DNA of 64,000 bases from Bermanella sp047621325 (GCA_047621325.1 JBLHLT010000003.1:124001-188000), one strand, 5' to 3'; positions 44,905 through 54,366 are shown, counted from the first letter of the stretch. Made by a program: numbers and translations. Notes: a model not told the origin generated them from the letters alone.

Positions 44905-46368
44905 TTACTTGTTAATGCCGCCGATGCAGATGTACTTAATTTCTAAATAATCATCTAAACCGTATTTAGAGCCTTCACGGCCTTGGCCTGATTCCTTTAC
45001 GCCACCAAAAGGAATGATCTCTGAACTGATGGCCGTTTCGTTTACGCCTATCATGCCGTAATCAATGCTTTCTGCGACACGAAAAATTCGCGATAAATTT
45101 TCACTGTAAAAGTACGCAGCCAAACCAAACTCAGTATCATTGGCCATATGTATGGCCTCTTCTTCTGTTTTAAATTTAAAGATGGGGGCCACTGGGCCAA
45201 AGATTTCTTCACGGAACACACGCATTGAGCTATCAACGTTCGTTAAAATAGTTGGCTCATAAAAATAGCCATTACCGCCTTTTGGCTTACCACCAACAAC
45301 CACTTTTGCACCTTGTGCAACGGCACTTTCTACTTTTTCGTGAATATCATTCATGGCTTTTTCTGTGATCACAGGTCCATGAGTACTGTCACTTTCAAGG
45401 CCATTACCAAAGTTAAAGTTATTAACGGCTTGTGTGAATTTTTCAACAAAAGCATCGTAAATGCCTTCTTGTACTATCAAACGATTTGAACAAATACAGG
45501 TTTGACCTGAATTACGATATTTTGAAACCAACGCTCCTTGTACCGCAGCATCTAGATCCGCGTCATCGAACACAATCACAGGTGCGTTACCACCTAATTC
45601 CATTGATGTGCGCTTTACCGTCTCTGCACATTGCTTAATGAGCAATTTACCCACAGGGGTTGAGCCTGTGAACGTCACTTTTTTCACATCAGGGTTTGAA
45701 GTTAACTCGCCACCAATAGCAGGTGCATCTGTGCCCACGACGACATTAAACAAACCCGCTGGTAAACCTGCTTGTTTTGCCAGTTCAGCCAATGCCAATG
45801 CTGATAGTGGCGTCTCAGCGGCTGGTTTTAATACCATGGCACAACCTACGGCCAATGCAGGTGCGGCTTTGCGTGTAATCATGGCGTTAGGAAAATTCCA
45901 AGGGGTGATGGCACCCACAATGCCAACCGGTTGCTTGATCACAATACCGCGACGATCCGGTGTCCCTTGCAATACATCCCCGTAAATTCGCTTACTTTCT
46001 TCTGCAAACCATTTAATAAATGACGCGCCATAGGCCACTTCGCCAGTTGATTCAGCAAGGGTTTTACCCTGCTCTAATGTCATGAGTTTGGCCAGATCGG
46101 CTTGGTTAGCCATAACGAGGTCGTGCCATTTTTCTAAAATTGCCGCGCGAACTTTTGCCGGTTCAGCTTTCCAAGCGGGCATGGCTGCTTTTGCGGCTTC
46201 AATCGCACGTAATGTTTCGGCTTGGCCTGAATCTGCTACTCGAGCAATCTCTTCACCCGTTGCTGGATTTACCACTGCAAAGGTTTTACCGCTATCGGCG
46301 TCGCACCACTGACCATTAATAAATGCCTGAGTTTGAAGCAAGCTTGGGTTATTTAATTGGATACTCAT
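44905..46368 (-). CDS. gabD: NAD(P)-dependent succinate-semialdehyde dehydrogenase
   Basis: 487 residues of the aldehyde dehydrogenase superfamily. It has WNFPNAMITRKAAPALAVGCAMVLKPA, FTGSTPVGK, the catalytic Glu in MELGGNAP, and the catalytic Cys in NSGQTCICSNR. The sequence is of GabD type, converting succinate semialdehyde to succinate, the last step of GABA and putrescine breakdown. It is divergent from a LysR regulator and upstream of an aminotransferase. Confidence 0.88.
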   Translation of the reverse strand: MSIQLNNPSLLQTQAFINGQWCDADSGKTFAVVNPATGEEIARVADSGQAETLRAIEAAKAAMPAWKAEPAKVRAAILEKWHDLVMANQADLAKLMTLEQGKTLAESTGEVAYGASFIKWFAEESKRIYGDVLQGTPDRRGIVIKQPVGIVGAITPWNFPNAMITRKAAPALAVGCAMVLKPAAETPLSALALAELAKQAGLPAGLFNVVVGTDAPAIGGELTSNPDVKKVTFTGSTPVGKLLIKQCAETVKRTSMELGGNAPVIVFDDADLDAAVQGALVSKYRNSGQTCICSNRLIVQEGIYDAFVEKFTQAVNNFNFGNGLESDSTHGPVITEKAMNDIHEKVESAVAQGAKVVVGGKPKGGNGYFYEPTILTNVDSSMRVFREEIFGPVAPIFKFKTEEEAIHMANDTEFGLAAYFYSENLSRIFRVAESIDYGMIGVNETAISSEIIPFGGVKESGQGREGSKYGLDDYLEIKYICIGGINK

Positions 46369-46503
46369 GTGAATTCCTTACGGCTGTCAGCCCTTACATT
46401 TATGGGTGGGTTTATAAAGCAGTATTCCTTTTGTTTATATAATGATTTAATAGACCTTACATTTAAATATACAAACATGAATAACACCACCGTGGAGACC
46501 GTC

Positions 46504-47433
46504 ATGGGTCGTAAAAAAGCGGCTATTTCAGGCCAATTGGCCGATATTGATCTGCGCCTATTAAGAGTCTTTAAATCGGTTGTTGAAGCCGGCGGCTTCA
46601 CTGCTGCCGAGCTACAACTCAACCTAGCCAACTCTACTATATCTAACTATATATCTGATCTGGAAAAACGCTTAGATATGCGCCTTTGTGAACGCGGGCG
46701 CAGCGGCTTTAGCCTCACCAGTCACGGCCAAGTGGTTTACGATGCCACCCTAGACTTACTTGGGGCTCTCGATAGTTTCCGTAATCGCATTAATCACAAC
46801 CATAATCGCTTAATTGGTCAGCTTCATCTTGGGTTTGCTGAGCATATGTTAGGTGGTCATGATTCCTGTATTGTCAGCGCATTAGACTTATTCTCTAAAC
46901 TAGCACCTGACGTCAACGTTCACATTAGCACCATGTCATCGGATGAAATCATCACTGCGGTGCTCGACAAAAAAGTCGATATTGGCATTACTGTACTCAC
47001 GCAAGATTTTAGCGAACTGAATAGAGTCAATTTATTCGACGAACAAATGCAGCTGTACTGTGCTAAAGGTCACCCTTTATATGGAATACCCGATGAGCAC
47101 ATCAAACCCAATCATTTACTGCCTTATAAATTTGTCGAGTCTCCGCGTTTAATGTCTGGGCGCGAAATGCACCCAGACATACTCAAATGGGAAAAGCACG
47201 CCAAAGCTCACCATCAAGAAGCCCGTGCTACACTGGTGTTAAGTGGCCACTATCTGGGCATGTTGCCCACTCATATGGTCAATAACTGGGGGCTAGATAA
47301 ACAGCTAAAACCCATTTTAAGTCAGCGTTATGGCTACACAAATATCTTCAGTGCCATCTATCGTAGCCGTCATCCAAACGAGATGATTATCGAGCAATTT
47401 TGCCAATGCTTAGAGCAAGTAAAACGGCTATAA
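46504..47433 (+). CDS. LysR family regulator of the amine catabolic genes
   Basis: About 309 residues. The N-terminal winged HTH (about 10-70) has DLRLLRVFKSVVEAGGFTAAELQLNLANSTISNYI, and a periplasmic-binding-like effector domain follows. I chose ATG 46504, with GGAG 6 nt upstream; in-frame ATGs at 46477 and 46357 would lengthen the N-terminus, and the latter would overlap gabD. Its divergent orientation to gabD makes gabD and the aminotransferase its probable targets; the inducer is unknown. Confidence 0.82.
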   Translation: MGRKKAAISGQLADIDLRLLRVFKSVVEAGGFTAAELQLNLANSTISNYISDLEKRLDMRLCERGRSGFSLTSHGQVVYDATLDLLGALDSFRNRINHNHNRLIGQLHLGFAEHMLGGHDSCIVSALDLFSKLAPDVNVHISTMSSDEIITAVLDKKVDIGITVLTQDFSELNRVNLFDEQMQLYCAKGHPLYGIPDEHIKPNHLLPYKFVESPRLMSGREMHPDILKWEKHAKAHHQEARATLVLSGHYLGMLPTHMVNNWGLDKQLKPILSQRYGYTNIFSAIYRSRHPNEMIIEQFCQCLEQVKRL

Positions 47434-47679
47434 ATCGTAAAAATAATGCGTGCTTATTTAAATAAAAAGTCGCACTATTGCCGCGATTCTTGAGCTGACA
47501 AAAACAGCTTTGTTTGCACGACTAAATGCACTTAAACAATATATCCCCTACTGGGTATATCCAGCGTCGCCGCTGGCGCAGTATCGTAACAGCATGAATT
47601 AATTGAGCTTAAAACTAAGCTTGTTGCCTTAATAAACTAACCTAGAAAGGTAAGAAATACCCTAGGTCGAGGTACATGA

Positions 47680-48963
47680 ATGACAGCCCCTGAACACACA
47701 ACATCTTATTACGCCGATTCTGCTAATGACAAAAATCTACGTCCGTCATTAAATGGCAACATCACTTCAGACATCTGTGTCATTGGTGCAGGCTTTACTG
47801 GCTTATCAACTGCGATTCATTTGGCAGAGAAAGGTTTTAATGTCACCGTACTTGAAGCCAAGCGCATCGGCTTTGGTGCATCGGGTCGCAACGGCGGCCA
47901 AATTGTTCATTCTTACAGCCGCGATATCGACTTCATCGAAAAACATTACGGTAAAGAAGTGGGCACCGAAATGGGCAAAATGGCATTTGAAGGCGGCCGC
48001 ATTATTCGCCGCTTTGCTGAGCAATATAATATTGACTGCCATCTTAAAGACGGCGGTATTTTTGCAGCCTGTAATGATCGACAACTAAAAGAATTAGAAG
48101 GAAAAAAAGCCTTATGGGAAGCACATGGCCACAAAGACCTTGAGCTACTAAGTGCAGATAAAATCAAAGAGCATATTGGCTCTGAACGTTACAGTGGTGG
48201 TTTATTAGATAAATCAGGTGGTCACTTTCACCCATTAAACCTAGCCCTTGGTGAAGCCGCTGCGGTTGAATCTATGGGTGGCAAGATCTATGAAGATTCA
48301 GAAGTCATTCGTATCGAAGAAGGCGATAAGCCAGTGGTTTACACCGCAAACGGCAGTGTCACTTGTGACTTTATTGTCGTCGCAGGCAACGCATACCTTG
48401 GCGGTCTGATTCCTAAGTTGCAATCAAAAGCGATTCCTTGTGGCACTCAAGTAATTACCACCGAAGTGCTAAGCGAAGCGCAGCAAAAACAATTACTACC
48501 AAAAGATAACTGTGTAGAAGACTGCAACTATCTTTTAGATTATTACCGCCTATCTAATGAAGGCCGTTTAATTTACGGTGGCGGCGTGACTTACGGTGCC
48601 CGTGAACCAAGCAAAATAGAATCTATGGTTGTGCCGAACATGCTAAAAACATTTCCACAATTAAAAGGCACAAAAGTGGATTTCGCATGGACCGGTAATT
48701 TCTTGCTGACCCTAATGCGCTTGCCTCAGTTTGGCCGAATTGGCAAAAATATGTATTACGCCCAAGGTTATTCAGGCCACGGCCTAACGTGTACGCACCT
48801 TGCTGGTAAAGTGTTAAGTGAAGTGATTGCCGGCGATAGCCAACGCTTTGATGTGTTTGCTGGTTTGCCACAATACCCATTCCCTGGTGGTCATACTTTC
48901 CGTGTGCCATTTACCGCAATGGGTGCGTTTTACTATAATTTACGTGATAAATTAGGGTTTTAA
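47680..48963 (+). CDS. puuB: Gamma-glutamylputrescine oxidase-like FAD oxidoreductase
   Basis: 427 residues of the DAO family. The FAD-binding motif VIGAGFTGLSTAIHLAEKG is at about 34-52, followed by GFGASGRNGGQIVHSYS, and near the end RLPQFGRIGKNMYYAQGYSGHG. This pattern is that of PuuB/PuuB-like oxidases acting on gamma-glutamylated polyamines. GAGG precedes ATG 47680. With gabD, the aminotransferase and potFGHI in the window, polyamine breakdown is likely; a PuuA ligase is not seen here. Confidence 0.8.
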   Translation: MTAPEHTTSYYADSANDKNLRPSLNGNITSDICVIGAGFTGLSTAIHLAEKGFNVTVLEAKRIGFGASGRNGGQIVHSYSRDIDFIEKHYGKEVGTEMGKMAFEGGRIIRRFAEQYNIDCHLKDGGIFAACNDRQLKELEGKKALWEAHGHKDLELLSADKIKEHIGSERYSGGLLDKSGGHFHPLNLALGEAAAVESMGGKIYEDSEVIRIEEGDKPVVYTANGSVTCDFIVVAGNAYLGGLIPKLQSKAIPCGTQVITTEVLSEAQQKQLLPKDNCVEDCNYLLDYYRLSNEGRLIYGGGVTYGAREPSKIESMVVPNMLKTFPQLKGTKVDFAWTGNFLLTLMRLPQFGRIGKNMYYAQGYSGHGLTCTHLAGKVLSEVIAGDSQRFDVFAGLPQYPFPGGHTFRVPFTAMGAFYYNLRDKLGF

Positions 48964-49003
48964 TCCACACTCTTTCGAGTGTGATTCGCCCCAATAAAAT
49001 AAT

Positions 49004-49030
49004 AAAAAACCCAGCTATGCTGGGTTTTTT
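49004..49030. terminator. Bidirectional terminator after puuB
   Basis: AAAAAACCCAGC (49004-49015), loop TAT, GCTGGGTTTTTT (49019-49030): a perfect stem with A and T flanks, serving puuB and the converging hydrolase gene. A smaller hairpin CACACTC/GAGTGTG lies just after the puuB stop. Confidence 0.9.
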
Positions 49031-49060
49031 ATTTCAAAAAATGTAACTTGCCCCTTTTAT

Positions 49061-50008
49061 TTACTTAGCCAAAAATGCCTTAAAAGCATTGACGGTTGAA
49101 AGAGGGTCTTCTTCATGAGGGACATGCCCTAACGCAGGAAATGTCATCAGCTGGTTATGTTTTATATCCTGAGAAAATTGCTTCGCAAATATCAAAGGAA
49201 TTAAATTATCTTTTTCCCCCCATAGAATTAACGTAGGAATGTTAATTTCATCAAGTCGCTCAATTAACGGGCCAGGAATCGTTTGCTTAAACCGCAAAGA
49301 CAGCGCTCTTCGATTACCCTCGCGTGTGGCCAAATCATAATATCGGTCGACTAGTTCGTCCGTTACTAATTCAGGGTTCCCATAAACATTTTTCACGCTC
49401 CCCTCTATCAATGAGCGGGGTAAGATATTCTTAACCACGTCTTTTATAATAGGCGTTCGTGCAAGTTTAAAAGCAAGTGGTACCGATTTAGCCGCATACG
49501 GATAGCCACTGGCATCTACCAATACCAATTTAGTGACCTTCTTTGGATAAAGAATCGTCGTCGCCCATGCAATATACCCACCCAATGAATTACCGACTAA
49601 TACGGATTGTTCAATTTTCAGCGTATCTAAAACGGCTACTATAAAAGCAGCATAATGCTCAATCGTGTATTTGTCTTCGGGATCAGGTCCGGTTAAACCA
49701 AATGCGGGTAAATCAAATCGAACGACACGTCGCTCTGATTTAAGCGCATCAACCCAGCCGTCCCATGTATGTAATGATGCACCCGTGCCGTGTATTAATA
49801 TAATCGGCTCTGGATCATCGCGAGGGCCTTCATCACGAAGATGCACCTGCATACCTGCAATATCGATAAACTGTGAAGGCGACTGCGCCCACCGTTCAGT
49901 CAACTCGCTTACTGGTTGATCGGGTGCATAATTAAACGCAAGCAATCCGCTGATAAACAAAGCAAACACCAGTAAGGATATCGCTGTATATTTGACCGTA
50001 CTATGCAT
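49061..50008 (-). CDS. Alpha/beta hydrolase, membrane-anchored or exported
   Basis: 315 residues. An N-terminal hydrophobic segment (AISLLVFALFISGLLAF, about 9-25) is followed by an alpha/beta hydrolase fold. It shows the oxyanion HGTGASLHTW, the nucleophile elbow GNSLGG (Ser), the acid in LWGEKDNLIP and the His in ALGHVPHEED. It resembles epoxide-hydrolase/lipase-like members. The substrate is unknown and the neighbours give no hint. Confidence 0.82.
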   Translation of the reverse strand: MHSTVKYTAISLLVFALFISGLLAFNYAPDQPVSELTERWAQSPSQFIDIAGMQVHLRDEGPRDDPEPIILIHGTGASLHTWDGWVDALKSERRVVRFDLPAFGLTGPDPEDKYTIEHYAAFIVAVLDTLKIEQSVLVGNSLGGYIAWATTILYPKKVTKLVLVDASGYPYAAKSVPLAFKLARTPIIKDVVKNILPRSLIEGSVKNVYGNPELVTDELVDRYYDLATREGNRRALSLRFKQTIPGPLIERLDEINIPTLILWGEKDNLIPLIFAKQFSQDIKHNQLMTFPALGHVPHEEDPLSTVNAFKAFLAK

Positions 50009-50183
50009 ATTTTTTTCCTTAATATATGAGCTTGAGTATTCTCATTTACTTATAAAGCCGTGAGATTAAGGCAGTATTGCAATTAATTCAATCAAGCGCG
50101 ATAAGTTAATCAGCTGTATAAAGTAATGTCATAAAACTCGATGCGATTCAGCTTTTATTAAGCGCAGATAATTCTGCGCTCAA

Positions 50184-50576
50184 TCAATCTTTTAAATGGA
50201 CGTTTAATTGCGCTCGAACGTCATCCGGTATTGGCACAGCCTTTTCGTTTTGATAATCAAAATGAATCATCACGGCCAACCCTTTAGCTACCATTTTTCC
50301 TGTTTGCCACGCTTCATGGGCCACCTCACAAGAAGAATTACCTAACTTATTAATATAGGTTCTAATTTCCACATCCTCACCCCAATACGTTTGTGCCAGT
50401 AAATCAAGTTCGATACGAGCAATGATTAATGGCCACGATTTCACATCAAGGGTTGGATGATATATTTCAAATAATGGTGTACGGGCTTCTTCAAACCAAA
50501 TTGGAAATGCGGTATTGCTAATATGCCCAAGTGCATCTGTATCGCTGAATCTTGGTTTAATCGTATGTAGTAACAT
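50184..50576 (-). CDS. Acyl-CoA thioesterase (4-hydroxybenzoyl-CoA thioesterase fold)
   Basis: 130 residues of the hot-dog fold. The active-site region FSDTDALGHISNTAFPIWFEEAR carries the conserved Asp and the GHxxN pattern of the 4HBT/YbgC type. It should hydrolyse acyl-CoA; chain preference is unknown. It stands alone, minus strand. Confidence 0.85.
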   Translation of the reverse strand: MLLHTIKPRFSDTDALGHISNTAFPIWFEEARTPLFEIYHPTLDVKSWPLIIARIELDLLAQTYWGEDVEIRTYINKLGNSSCEVAHEAWQTGKMVAKGLAVMIHFDYQNEKAVPIPDDVRAQLNVHLKD

Positions 50577-50804
50577 GTATATCTCTATTTTTATTTAAGT
50601 TTAGCATTGTACATTGTTATTGATTTTACGTGCTCTCAGAAATAAGATTCCAATCCATGAGTGCCCCACTTAAAAAACAAAATAATCCATGTACGAGGGC
50701 ATCTCGCGCCCGATGAATACGTTGAGTCGTTTTAAATAAATGCCATGTGAACCAAACTCAATCAAACAGCGTATGATGTTTAATCATCCAAAAAGGTAGA
50801 TACC

Positions 50805-50969
50805 ATGTTTTATCTGTTTAAATCAGACCCAAAAAAGAAACTCGAAAAAGCCTATTACGCTAAGCTAGAACAAGCAATGGCGGCACAGCGTAACGGCGAT
50901 ATAAAATTATATTCTGCTTTAAGCCATGAAGCCCAAGCCATTTTAAAACAACTTGAGTCACTAGCTTAA
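50805..50969 (+). CDS. DUF6435/Lacal_2735-like small protein
   Basis: 54 residues, starting MFYLFKSDPKKKLEKAYYAK and continuing with AMAAQRNGDIKLYSALSHEAQ. Small proteins with this F-x-LFKSDPxKKLEK start and xAQRNGDI middle form a known marine family without assigned function. AAAGG lies upstream of the ATG. The last 9 nt overlap the 3' end of the DAHP synthase gene, which converges on it. Predicted to be almost wholly helical and soluble. Confidence 0.75.
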   Translation: MFYLFKSDPKKKLEKAYYAKLEQAMAAQRNGDIKLYSALSHEAQAILKQLESLA

Positions 50970-52052
50970 CATCTCATTTAATTGCTCGATTAACGTTTGA
51001 GTTTGCCCCCAACTGATACAAGCATCCGTAATGGACATACCGTATTTTAGGCAGCCGTCATGCTCACACCCTTCCATTGATTGCTTGCCTGGCTCAATGA
51101 AGCTTTCTAACATGATACCGCTGATATTTTTATTACCGTTTACAATTTGTTGTACAACCTCTTTTGCTATAGGTAATTGATTGTCATGTAGTTTTTGTGA
51201 ATTATCGTGAGAGCAATCCACAATTACTTTTGCATGTAGGGCATTGTTTTTCTCTGCTTTTTGTAATTGCGCTAATGTTTCAGCAATACTTTGCGCATCG
51301 TAATTGGTTAAGTTGCGGCCACCGCGCAAAACAACATGCGTATCGGGGTTTCCTGGTGTATCGAGCATGGCAATATTTCCGTTAGCGTCCATACCCAAAC
51401 AATGATGTTCACGGCTGGCTGATATCATGGCATTAACTGCGGCATCTACCGAGCCATCAGTGCCGTTTTTAATTCCTACAGGCATGGTTAGGTGGCTGAT
51501 CATTTCACGGTGAATTTGTGATTCGGCAGTACGCGCACCGATAGCGGTCCAGCTAATAACATCGTCTAAGTACATCATGGTCATTGGGTTTAGTGCTTCA
51601 GTTGCTAATGGTAAACCTAGCTCAACCAGTTTAAGCATTAATTGACGAGAGCAATGTAAGCCGTGCTCAATGTCACCTGTACCATTTCGCTGAGGGTCGT
51701 AGGCGAATCCTTTCCAGCCGGTGGTGGTGCGCGGTTTTTCAACATAAGCGCGCATCACTATTAAAATATTATCACTCACCTTATCACTTAGCGTTTTAAG
51801 GCGGCGCGCGTAATCCAACGCAGCCTCTTCATCATGCAGTGAACATGGCCCTGTTATCACCATTAAGCGCTTATCAGTCCCCTGCAAAATGTTACGAATT
51901 TGCTGTCGTTGATCTGCAACTTGTTGTGCCAGTTGCGCACTTAGCGTTAATAATTGTTTTAATGCATTAGGTGAAGGTAATACCTGACTAATAACAGGCT
52001 TTGTTACCTTCGGACTTAGAGATTCTGTTTTTAAAACTTGGGCCGACTGCAT
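50961..52052 (-). CDS. 3-Deoxy-7-phosphoheptulonate (DAHP) synthase, class I
   Basis: First step of aromatic amino acid synthesis: phosphoenolpyruvate plus erythrose 4-phosphate. The 363-residue protein has GPCSLHDEEAALDYA, MRAYVEKPRTTTGWKG, IGARTAESQ and DCSHDNSQK, all typical of AroF/G/H. An attenuator with an aromatic-rich leader peptide precedes it, so transcription is probably tuned by charged Phe/Tyr/Trp tRNA. The 3' end overlaps a convergent 54-residue gene by 9 nt. Which isozyme it is cannot be decided by eye. Confidence 0.94.
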   Translation of the reverse strand: MQSAQVLKTESLSPKVTKPVISQVLPSPNALKQLLTLSAQLAQQVADQRQQIRNILQGTDKRLMVITGPCSLHDEEAALDYARRLKTLSDKVSDNILIVMRAYVEKPRTTTGWKGFAYDPQRNGTGDIEHGLHCSRQLMLKLVELGLPLATEALNPMTMMYLDDVISWTAIGARTAESQIHREMISHLTMPVGIKNGTDGSVDAAVNAMISASREHHCLGMDANGNIAMLDTPGNPDTHVVLRGGRNLTNYDAQSIAETLAQLQKAEKNNALHAKVIVDCSHDNSQKLHDNQLPIAKEVVQQIVNGNKNISGIMLESFIEPGKQSMEGCEHDGCLKYGMSITDACISWGQTQTLIEQLNEMLS

Positions 52053-52116
52053 GATTTTTTCCTTAAATTAATTTAATCCCCTTTGCGTTCTATTTTCGTT
52101 TTGAAAAAGTCATCTC

Positions 52117-52202
52117 AAAAAAAAACCCCGATCAGCTAACTGCTAATCGGGGTTTTTAAGCAGTCGGCTGATTGAGCCGAACTGCCATAATATTGAGTAT
52201 TG
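52117..52202 (-). promoter_or_regulatory. Attenuator of the DAHP synthase gene
   Basis: Read on the minus strand, a hairpin (GCAG-TCGGCT stem, 52160-52185) is followed by a strong terminator. Its stem 52122-52136/52142-52156 is 15 bp with one mismatch/GU, the loop is 5 nt, and a nine-T run follows (A run 52117-52125 on plus). ACTGCT of the first hairpin's distal arm can pair with AGCAGT in the terminator's proximal arm, an antiterminator. The end of the leader ORF (GCCGAA...GCCAT) can pair with ATGGC...TTCGGC of the first hairpin. These are the alternative structures of a ribosome-stalling attenuator. Confidence 0.75.
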
Positions 52203-52367
52203 CTAATGGCGATTCGGCAATTGGCTAAAATAGCCAAAATAAAACACTGCTGAATACCAATAAGAAGCCACAAGTGATACTGCTTTTTCAACACCAACAA
52301 AAGTACCCGCAAGGCATGCCATACGAGTATTAAAAGTGGTTTGAGTGCGAGTAATTAATGTCTTCAT
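52203..52367 (-). CDS. Aromatic-rich leader peptide of the DAHP synthase attenuator
   Basis: 54 codons from ATG 52367 to TAG 52203, minus strand. The C-terminal part reads SYWYSAVFYFGYFSQLPNRH, with eight aromatic residues (4 Tyr, 3 Phe, 1 Trp) in 13 positions. Its end lies next to the attenuator hairpins. Stalling at Phe/Tyr/Trp codons when charged tRNA is scarce would favour read-through into the DAHP synthase gene. The N-terminal half (MKTLITRTQTTFNTRM) is not aromatic; a later start at the in-frame Met 16 is possible. I know of no named counterpart. Confidence 0.65.
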   Translation of the reverse strand: MKTLITRTQTTFNTRMACLAGTFVGVEKAVSLVASYWYSAVFYFGYFSQLPNRH

Positions 52368-52416
52368 GCTTTTGATCATAACTCTATACTTTCATTTTGC
52401 AAGACGATTTTTGTTC

Positions 52417-52914
52417 TTAGGTTTTTTTCTGGCTAAATTCTATTGGCAGCTCTTGGGTTTCTTTTACTTCTTCCATGACGATATAACTCTTTGAATGCTT
52501 CACCCCAGGTAAAGTCAGCAACATATCCCCTAAAAGCGCACGATACTCAGACATACCATCAATTCGGGCTTTGATCAGATAATCCGCGTCGCCGGATACC
52601 AAGTGACATTCGAGAATGTAAGGCAGCTGTTTTACCGCTTTATTAAACAGTTGAAAGGCATCCGGTGATTGATAAGAAAGGGATATTTCCACAAACACCA
52701 GCATGCTAAACCCTAGTGCCTCAGGGTTTAAGCGTGTGTAGTAACCCTCAATGTAACCTTCTTTTTCAAGGCGCTTAACCCGCTCAATGCAGGGTGTTGA
52801 GCTTAAACCGACTTTTTCTGCTAGATCCACATAACTGATACGAGCATCATTTTGTAGGGTGCGCAAAATGCTCATATCCAAGCGATCTAATGTGCGTTTC
52901 TTAAGCTCTTTCAT
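52417..52914 (-). CDS. Lrp/AsnC family regulator, probably of D-alanine catabolism
   Basis: 165 residues from ATG 52914 (an earlier in-frame ATG at 52929 adds five residues). N-terminal HTH: LDRLDMSILRTLQNDARISYVDLAEKVGLSSTPCIERVKRL. C-terminal RAM (ligand) domain: VSGDADYLIKARIDGMSEYRALL. It is divergent from dadA with 140 nt between them; an Lrp-type regulator near dadAX is usual in Pseudomonas (DadR/Lrp), where alanine is the effector. Confidence 0.88.
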   Translation of the reverse strand: MKELKKRTLDRLDMSILRTLQNDARISYVDLAEKVGLSSTPCIERVKRLEKEGYIEGYYTRLNPEALGFSMLVFVEISLSYQSPDAFQLFNKAVKQLPYILECHLVSGDADYLIKARIDGMSEYRALLGDMLLTLPGVKHSKSYIVMEEVKETQELPIEFSQKKT

Positions 52915-53054
52915 ATACAGCCTTTTCACTACATTTTTAATTATATGTAGTGTTTTATCCTTTTATAAAACAAAAATCAAAGGAATATTCTCACATTTTT
53001 CACCTAAACTAGCGTTTATCAATAAAACAAGAATACATATTTTTGAGGTGCACC

Positions 53055-54314
53055 ATGCACATTGTGATACTCGGTGGTGGGGTTTTAGGCGTGACTAGCG
53101 CGTGGTATTTAGCCAAATCCGGGCATAAAGTCACGGTTATAGACAGACAAAGCAGCGTGGCTCAAGAAACCAGCCATGGTAACGCAGGCATGATTTCTCC
53201 CGGTTACAGCTCCCCTTGGGCAGCACCAGGTGTACCTCTCAAGGCCATTGGCTGGATGTTGCAAGACCTTGCCCCGTTCATGATTAACCTTAAAGAAATT
53301 GATGGTTATACCTTGTCTTGGATGAGCAAGATGTTAGCCAATTGCAATACACGTTCGTATCAAACCAATAAGGCCCGCATGCTGCGCATTGCTCAATACA
53401 GCCGCGACTGTTTTGTGGATATTCGTAAAGAACTCAACCTTGATTACGATGGCCGCCAACGAGGCACGTTGCAATTATTTCGCAAACAAAAACAAATTGA
53501 TGCCTTACAAAAAGACATCAAAGTACTGCAAGACCTTGGCATCGAACACCAAGCGTTGGATATGAACGCCTGCGTTTCACATGAACCAGCATTAGCACAG
53601 GTGAAAGAAAAATTTGTTGGCGGCTTACGCTTACCCGGTGACGAAACCGGTGACTGCTTCAAATTCACCACCGCCCTTACAAAAGAATGTGAGACGCTAG
53701 GTGTGAATTTTATGATGGACACCCGCATTGAAAGACTTAATGAATCTAACGGAAAAATTACCAGTGTCACCACCGATGCAGGGGTTGTCATTGCCGATGC
53801 ATTTTTATGCGCCCTTGGCAGTTATTCCCCTCAAATTTTAAAAACAGTGGGTATTAATGTGCCTATTTACCCAATCAAGGGGTATTCATTAACCCTACCA
53901 ATTGAGGACGAAAGCCGCGCGCCGCAATCCACAATTATGGACGAAACCTATAAAGTGGCGGTCACTCGATTTGAAGATCGCATCCGTGTGGGCGGCACTG
54001 CTGAGATTGCTTCATATAATTTAGAGTGTCCGAACAAACGCCGTGCCAGCATCGATTTTGTGATTCAAGATATGTTCCCCGGTGCGACTGATATTAGTAA
54101 AGCGGAGTTTTGGACAGGCCTGCGCCCCATGACTCCTGACAGCACACCGGTACTTGGTGGTACACAGTATTCAAATCTGTATTTAAATACTGGTCACGGC
54201 ACATTAGGTTGGACCATGTCATTAGGGTCTGCCAAATTTGTATGCGACATCATTAACAAAAAAACACCCGACATAGATCCCGAAGGATTATCAATCGAGC
54301 GTTATTACGCATAA
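53055..54314 (+). CDS. dadA: D-amino acid dehydrogenase small subunit DadA
   Basis: FAD enzyme oxidising D-alanine to pyruvate and ammonia at the inner membrane. The 419-residue protein has the FAD motif MHIVILGGGVLGVTSAWYLA and the DadA blocks ETSHGNAGMISPGYSSPWAAPG and FWTGLRPMTPDSTPVLGG. ATG 53055 has GAGG 6 nt upstream; the in-frame ATG at 53043 is rejected. It forms an operon with the alanine racemase 52 nt downstream. Confidence 0.95.
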   Translation: MHIVILGGGVLGVTSAWYLAKSGHKVTVIDRQSSVAQETSHGNAGMISPGYSSPWAAPGVPLKAIGWMLQDLAPFMINLKEIDGYTLSWMSKMLANCNTRSYQTNKARMLRIAQYSRDCFVDIRKELNLDYDGRQRGTLQLFRKQKQIDALQKDIKVLQDLGIEHQALDMNACVSHEPALAQVKEKFVGGLRLPGDETGDCFKFTTALTKECETLGVNFMMDTRIERLNESNGKITSVTTDAGVVIADAFLCALGSYSPQILKTVGINVPIYPIKGYSLTLPIEDESRAPQSTIMDETYKVAVTRFEDRIRVGGTAEIASYNLECPNKRRASIDFVIQDMFPGATDISKAEFWTGLRPMTPDSTPVLGGTQYSNLYLNTGHGTLGWTMSLGSAKFVCDIINKKTPDIDPEGLSIERYYA

Positions 54315-54366
54315 TTTTTTCAATCAATTAAACGCCTTTTATTAAAAAGGATATGAGAGATGTATC

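Noticed and set aside
47434..47679. Possible promoter operator (ATATCCC/GGGTATAT) upstream of puuB
   Set aside because: The dyad is imperfect and no regulator pattern is recognisable; otherwise I see nothing definite in this gap.
53043..53055. Earlier in-frame ATG for dadA
   Set aside because: GAGG lies 6 nt before 53055, and MHIVILGGG is the usual DadA start.
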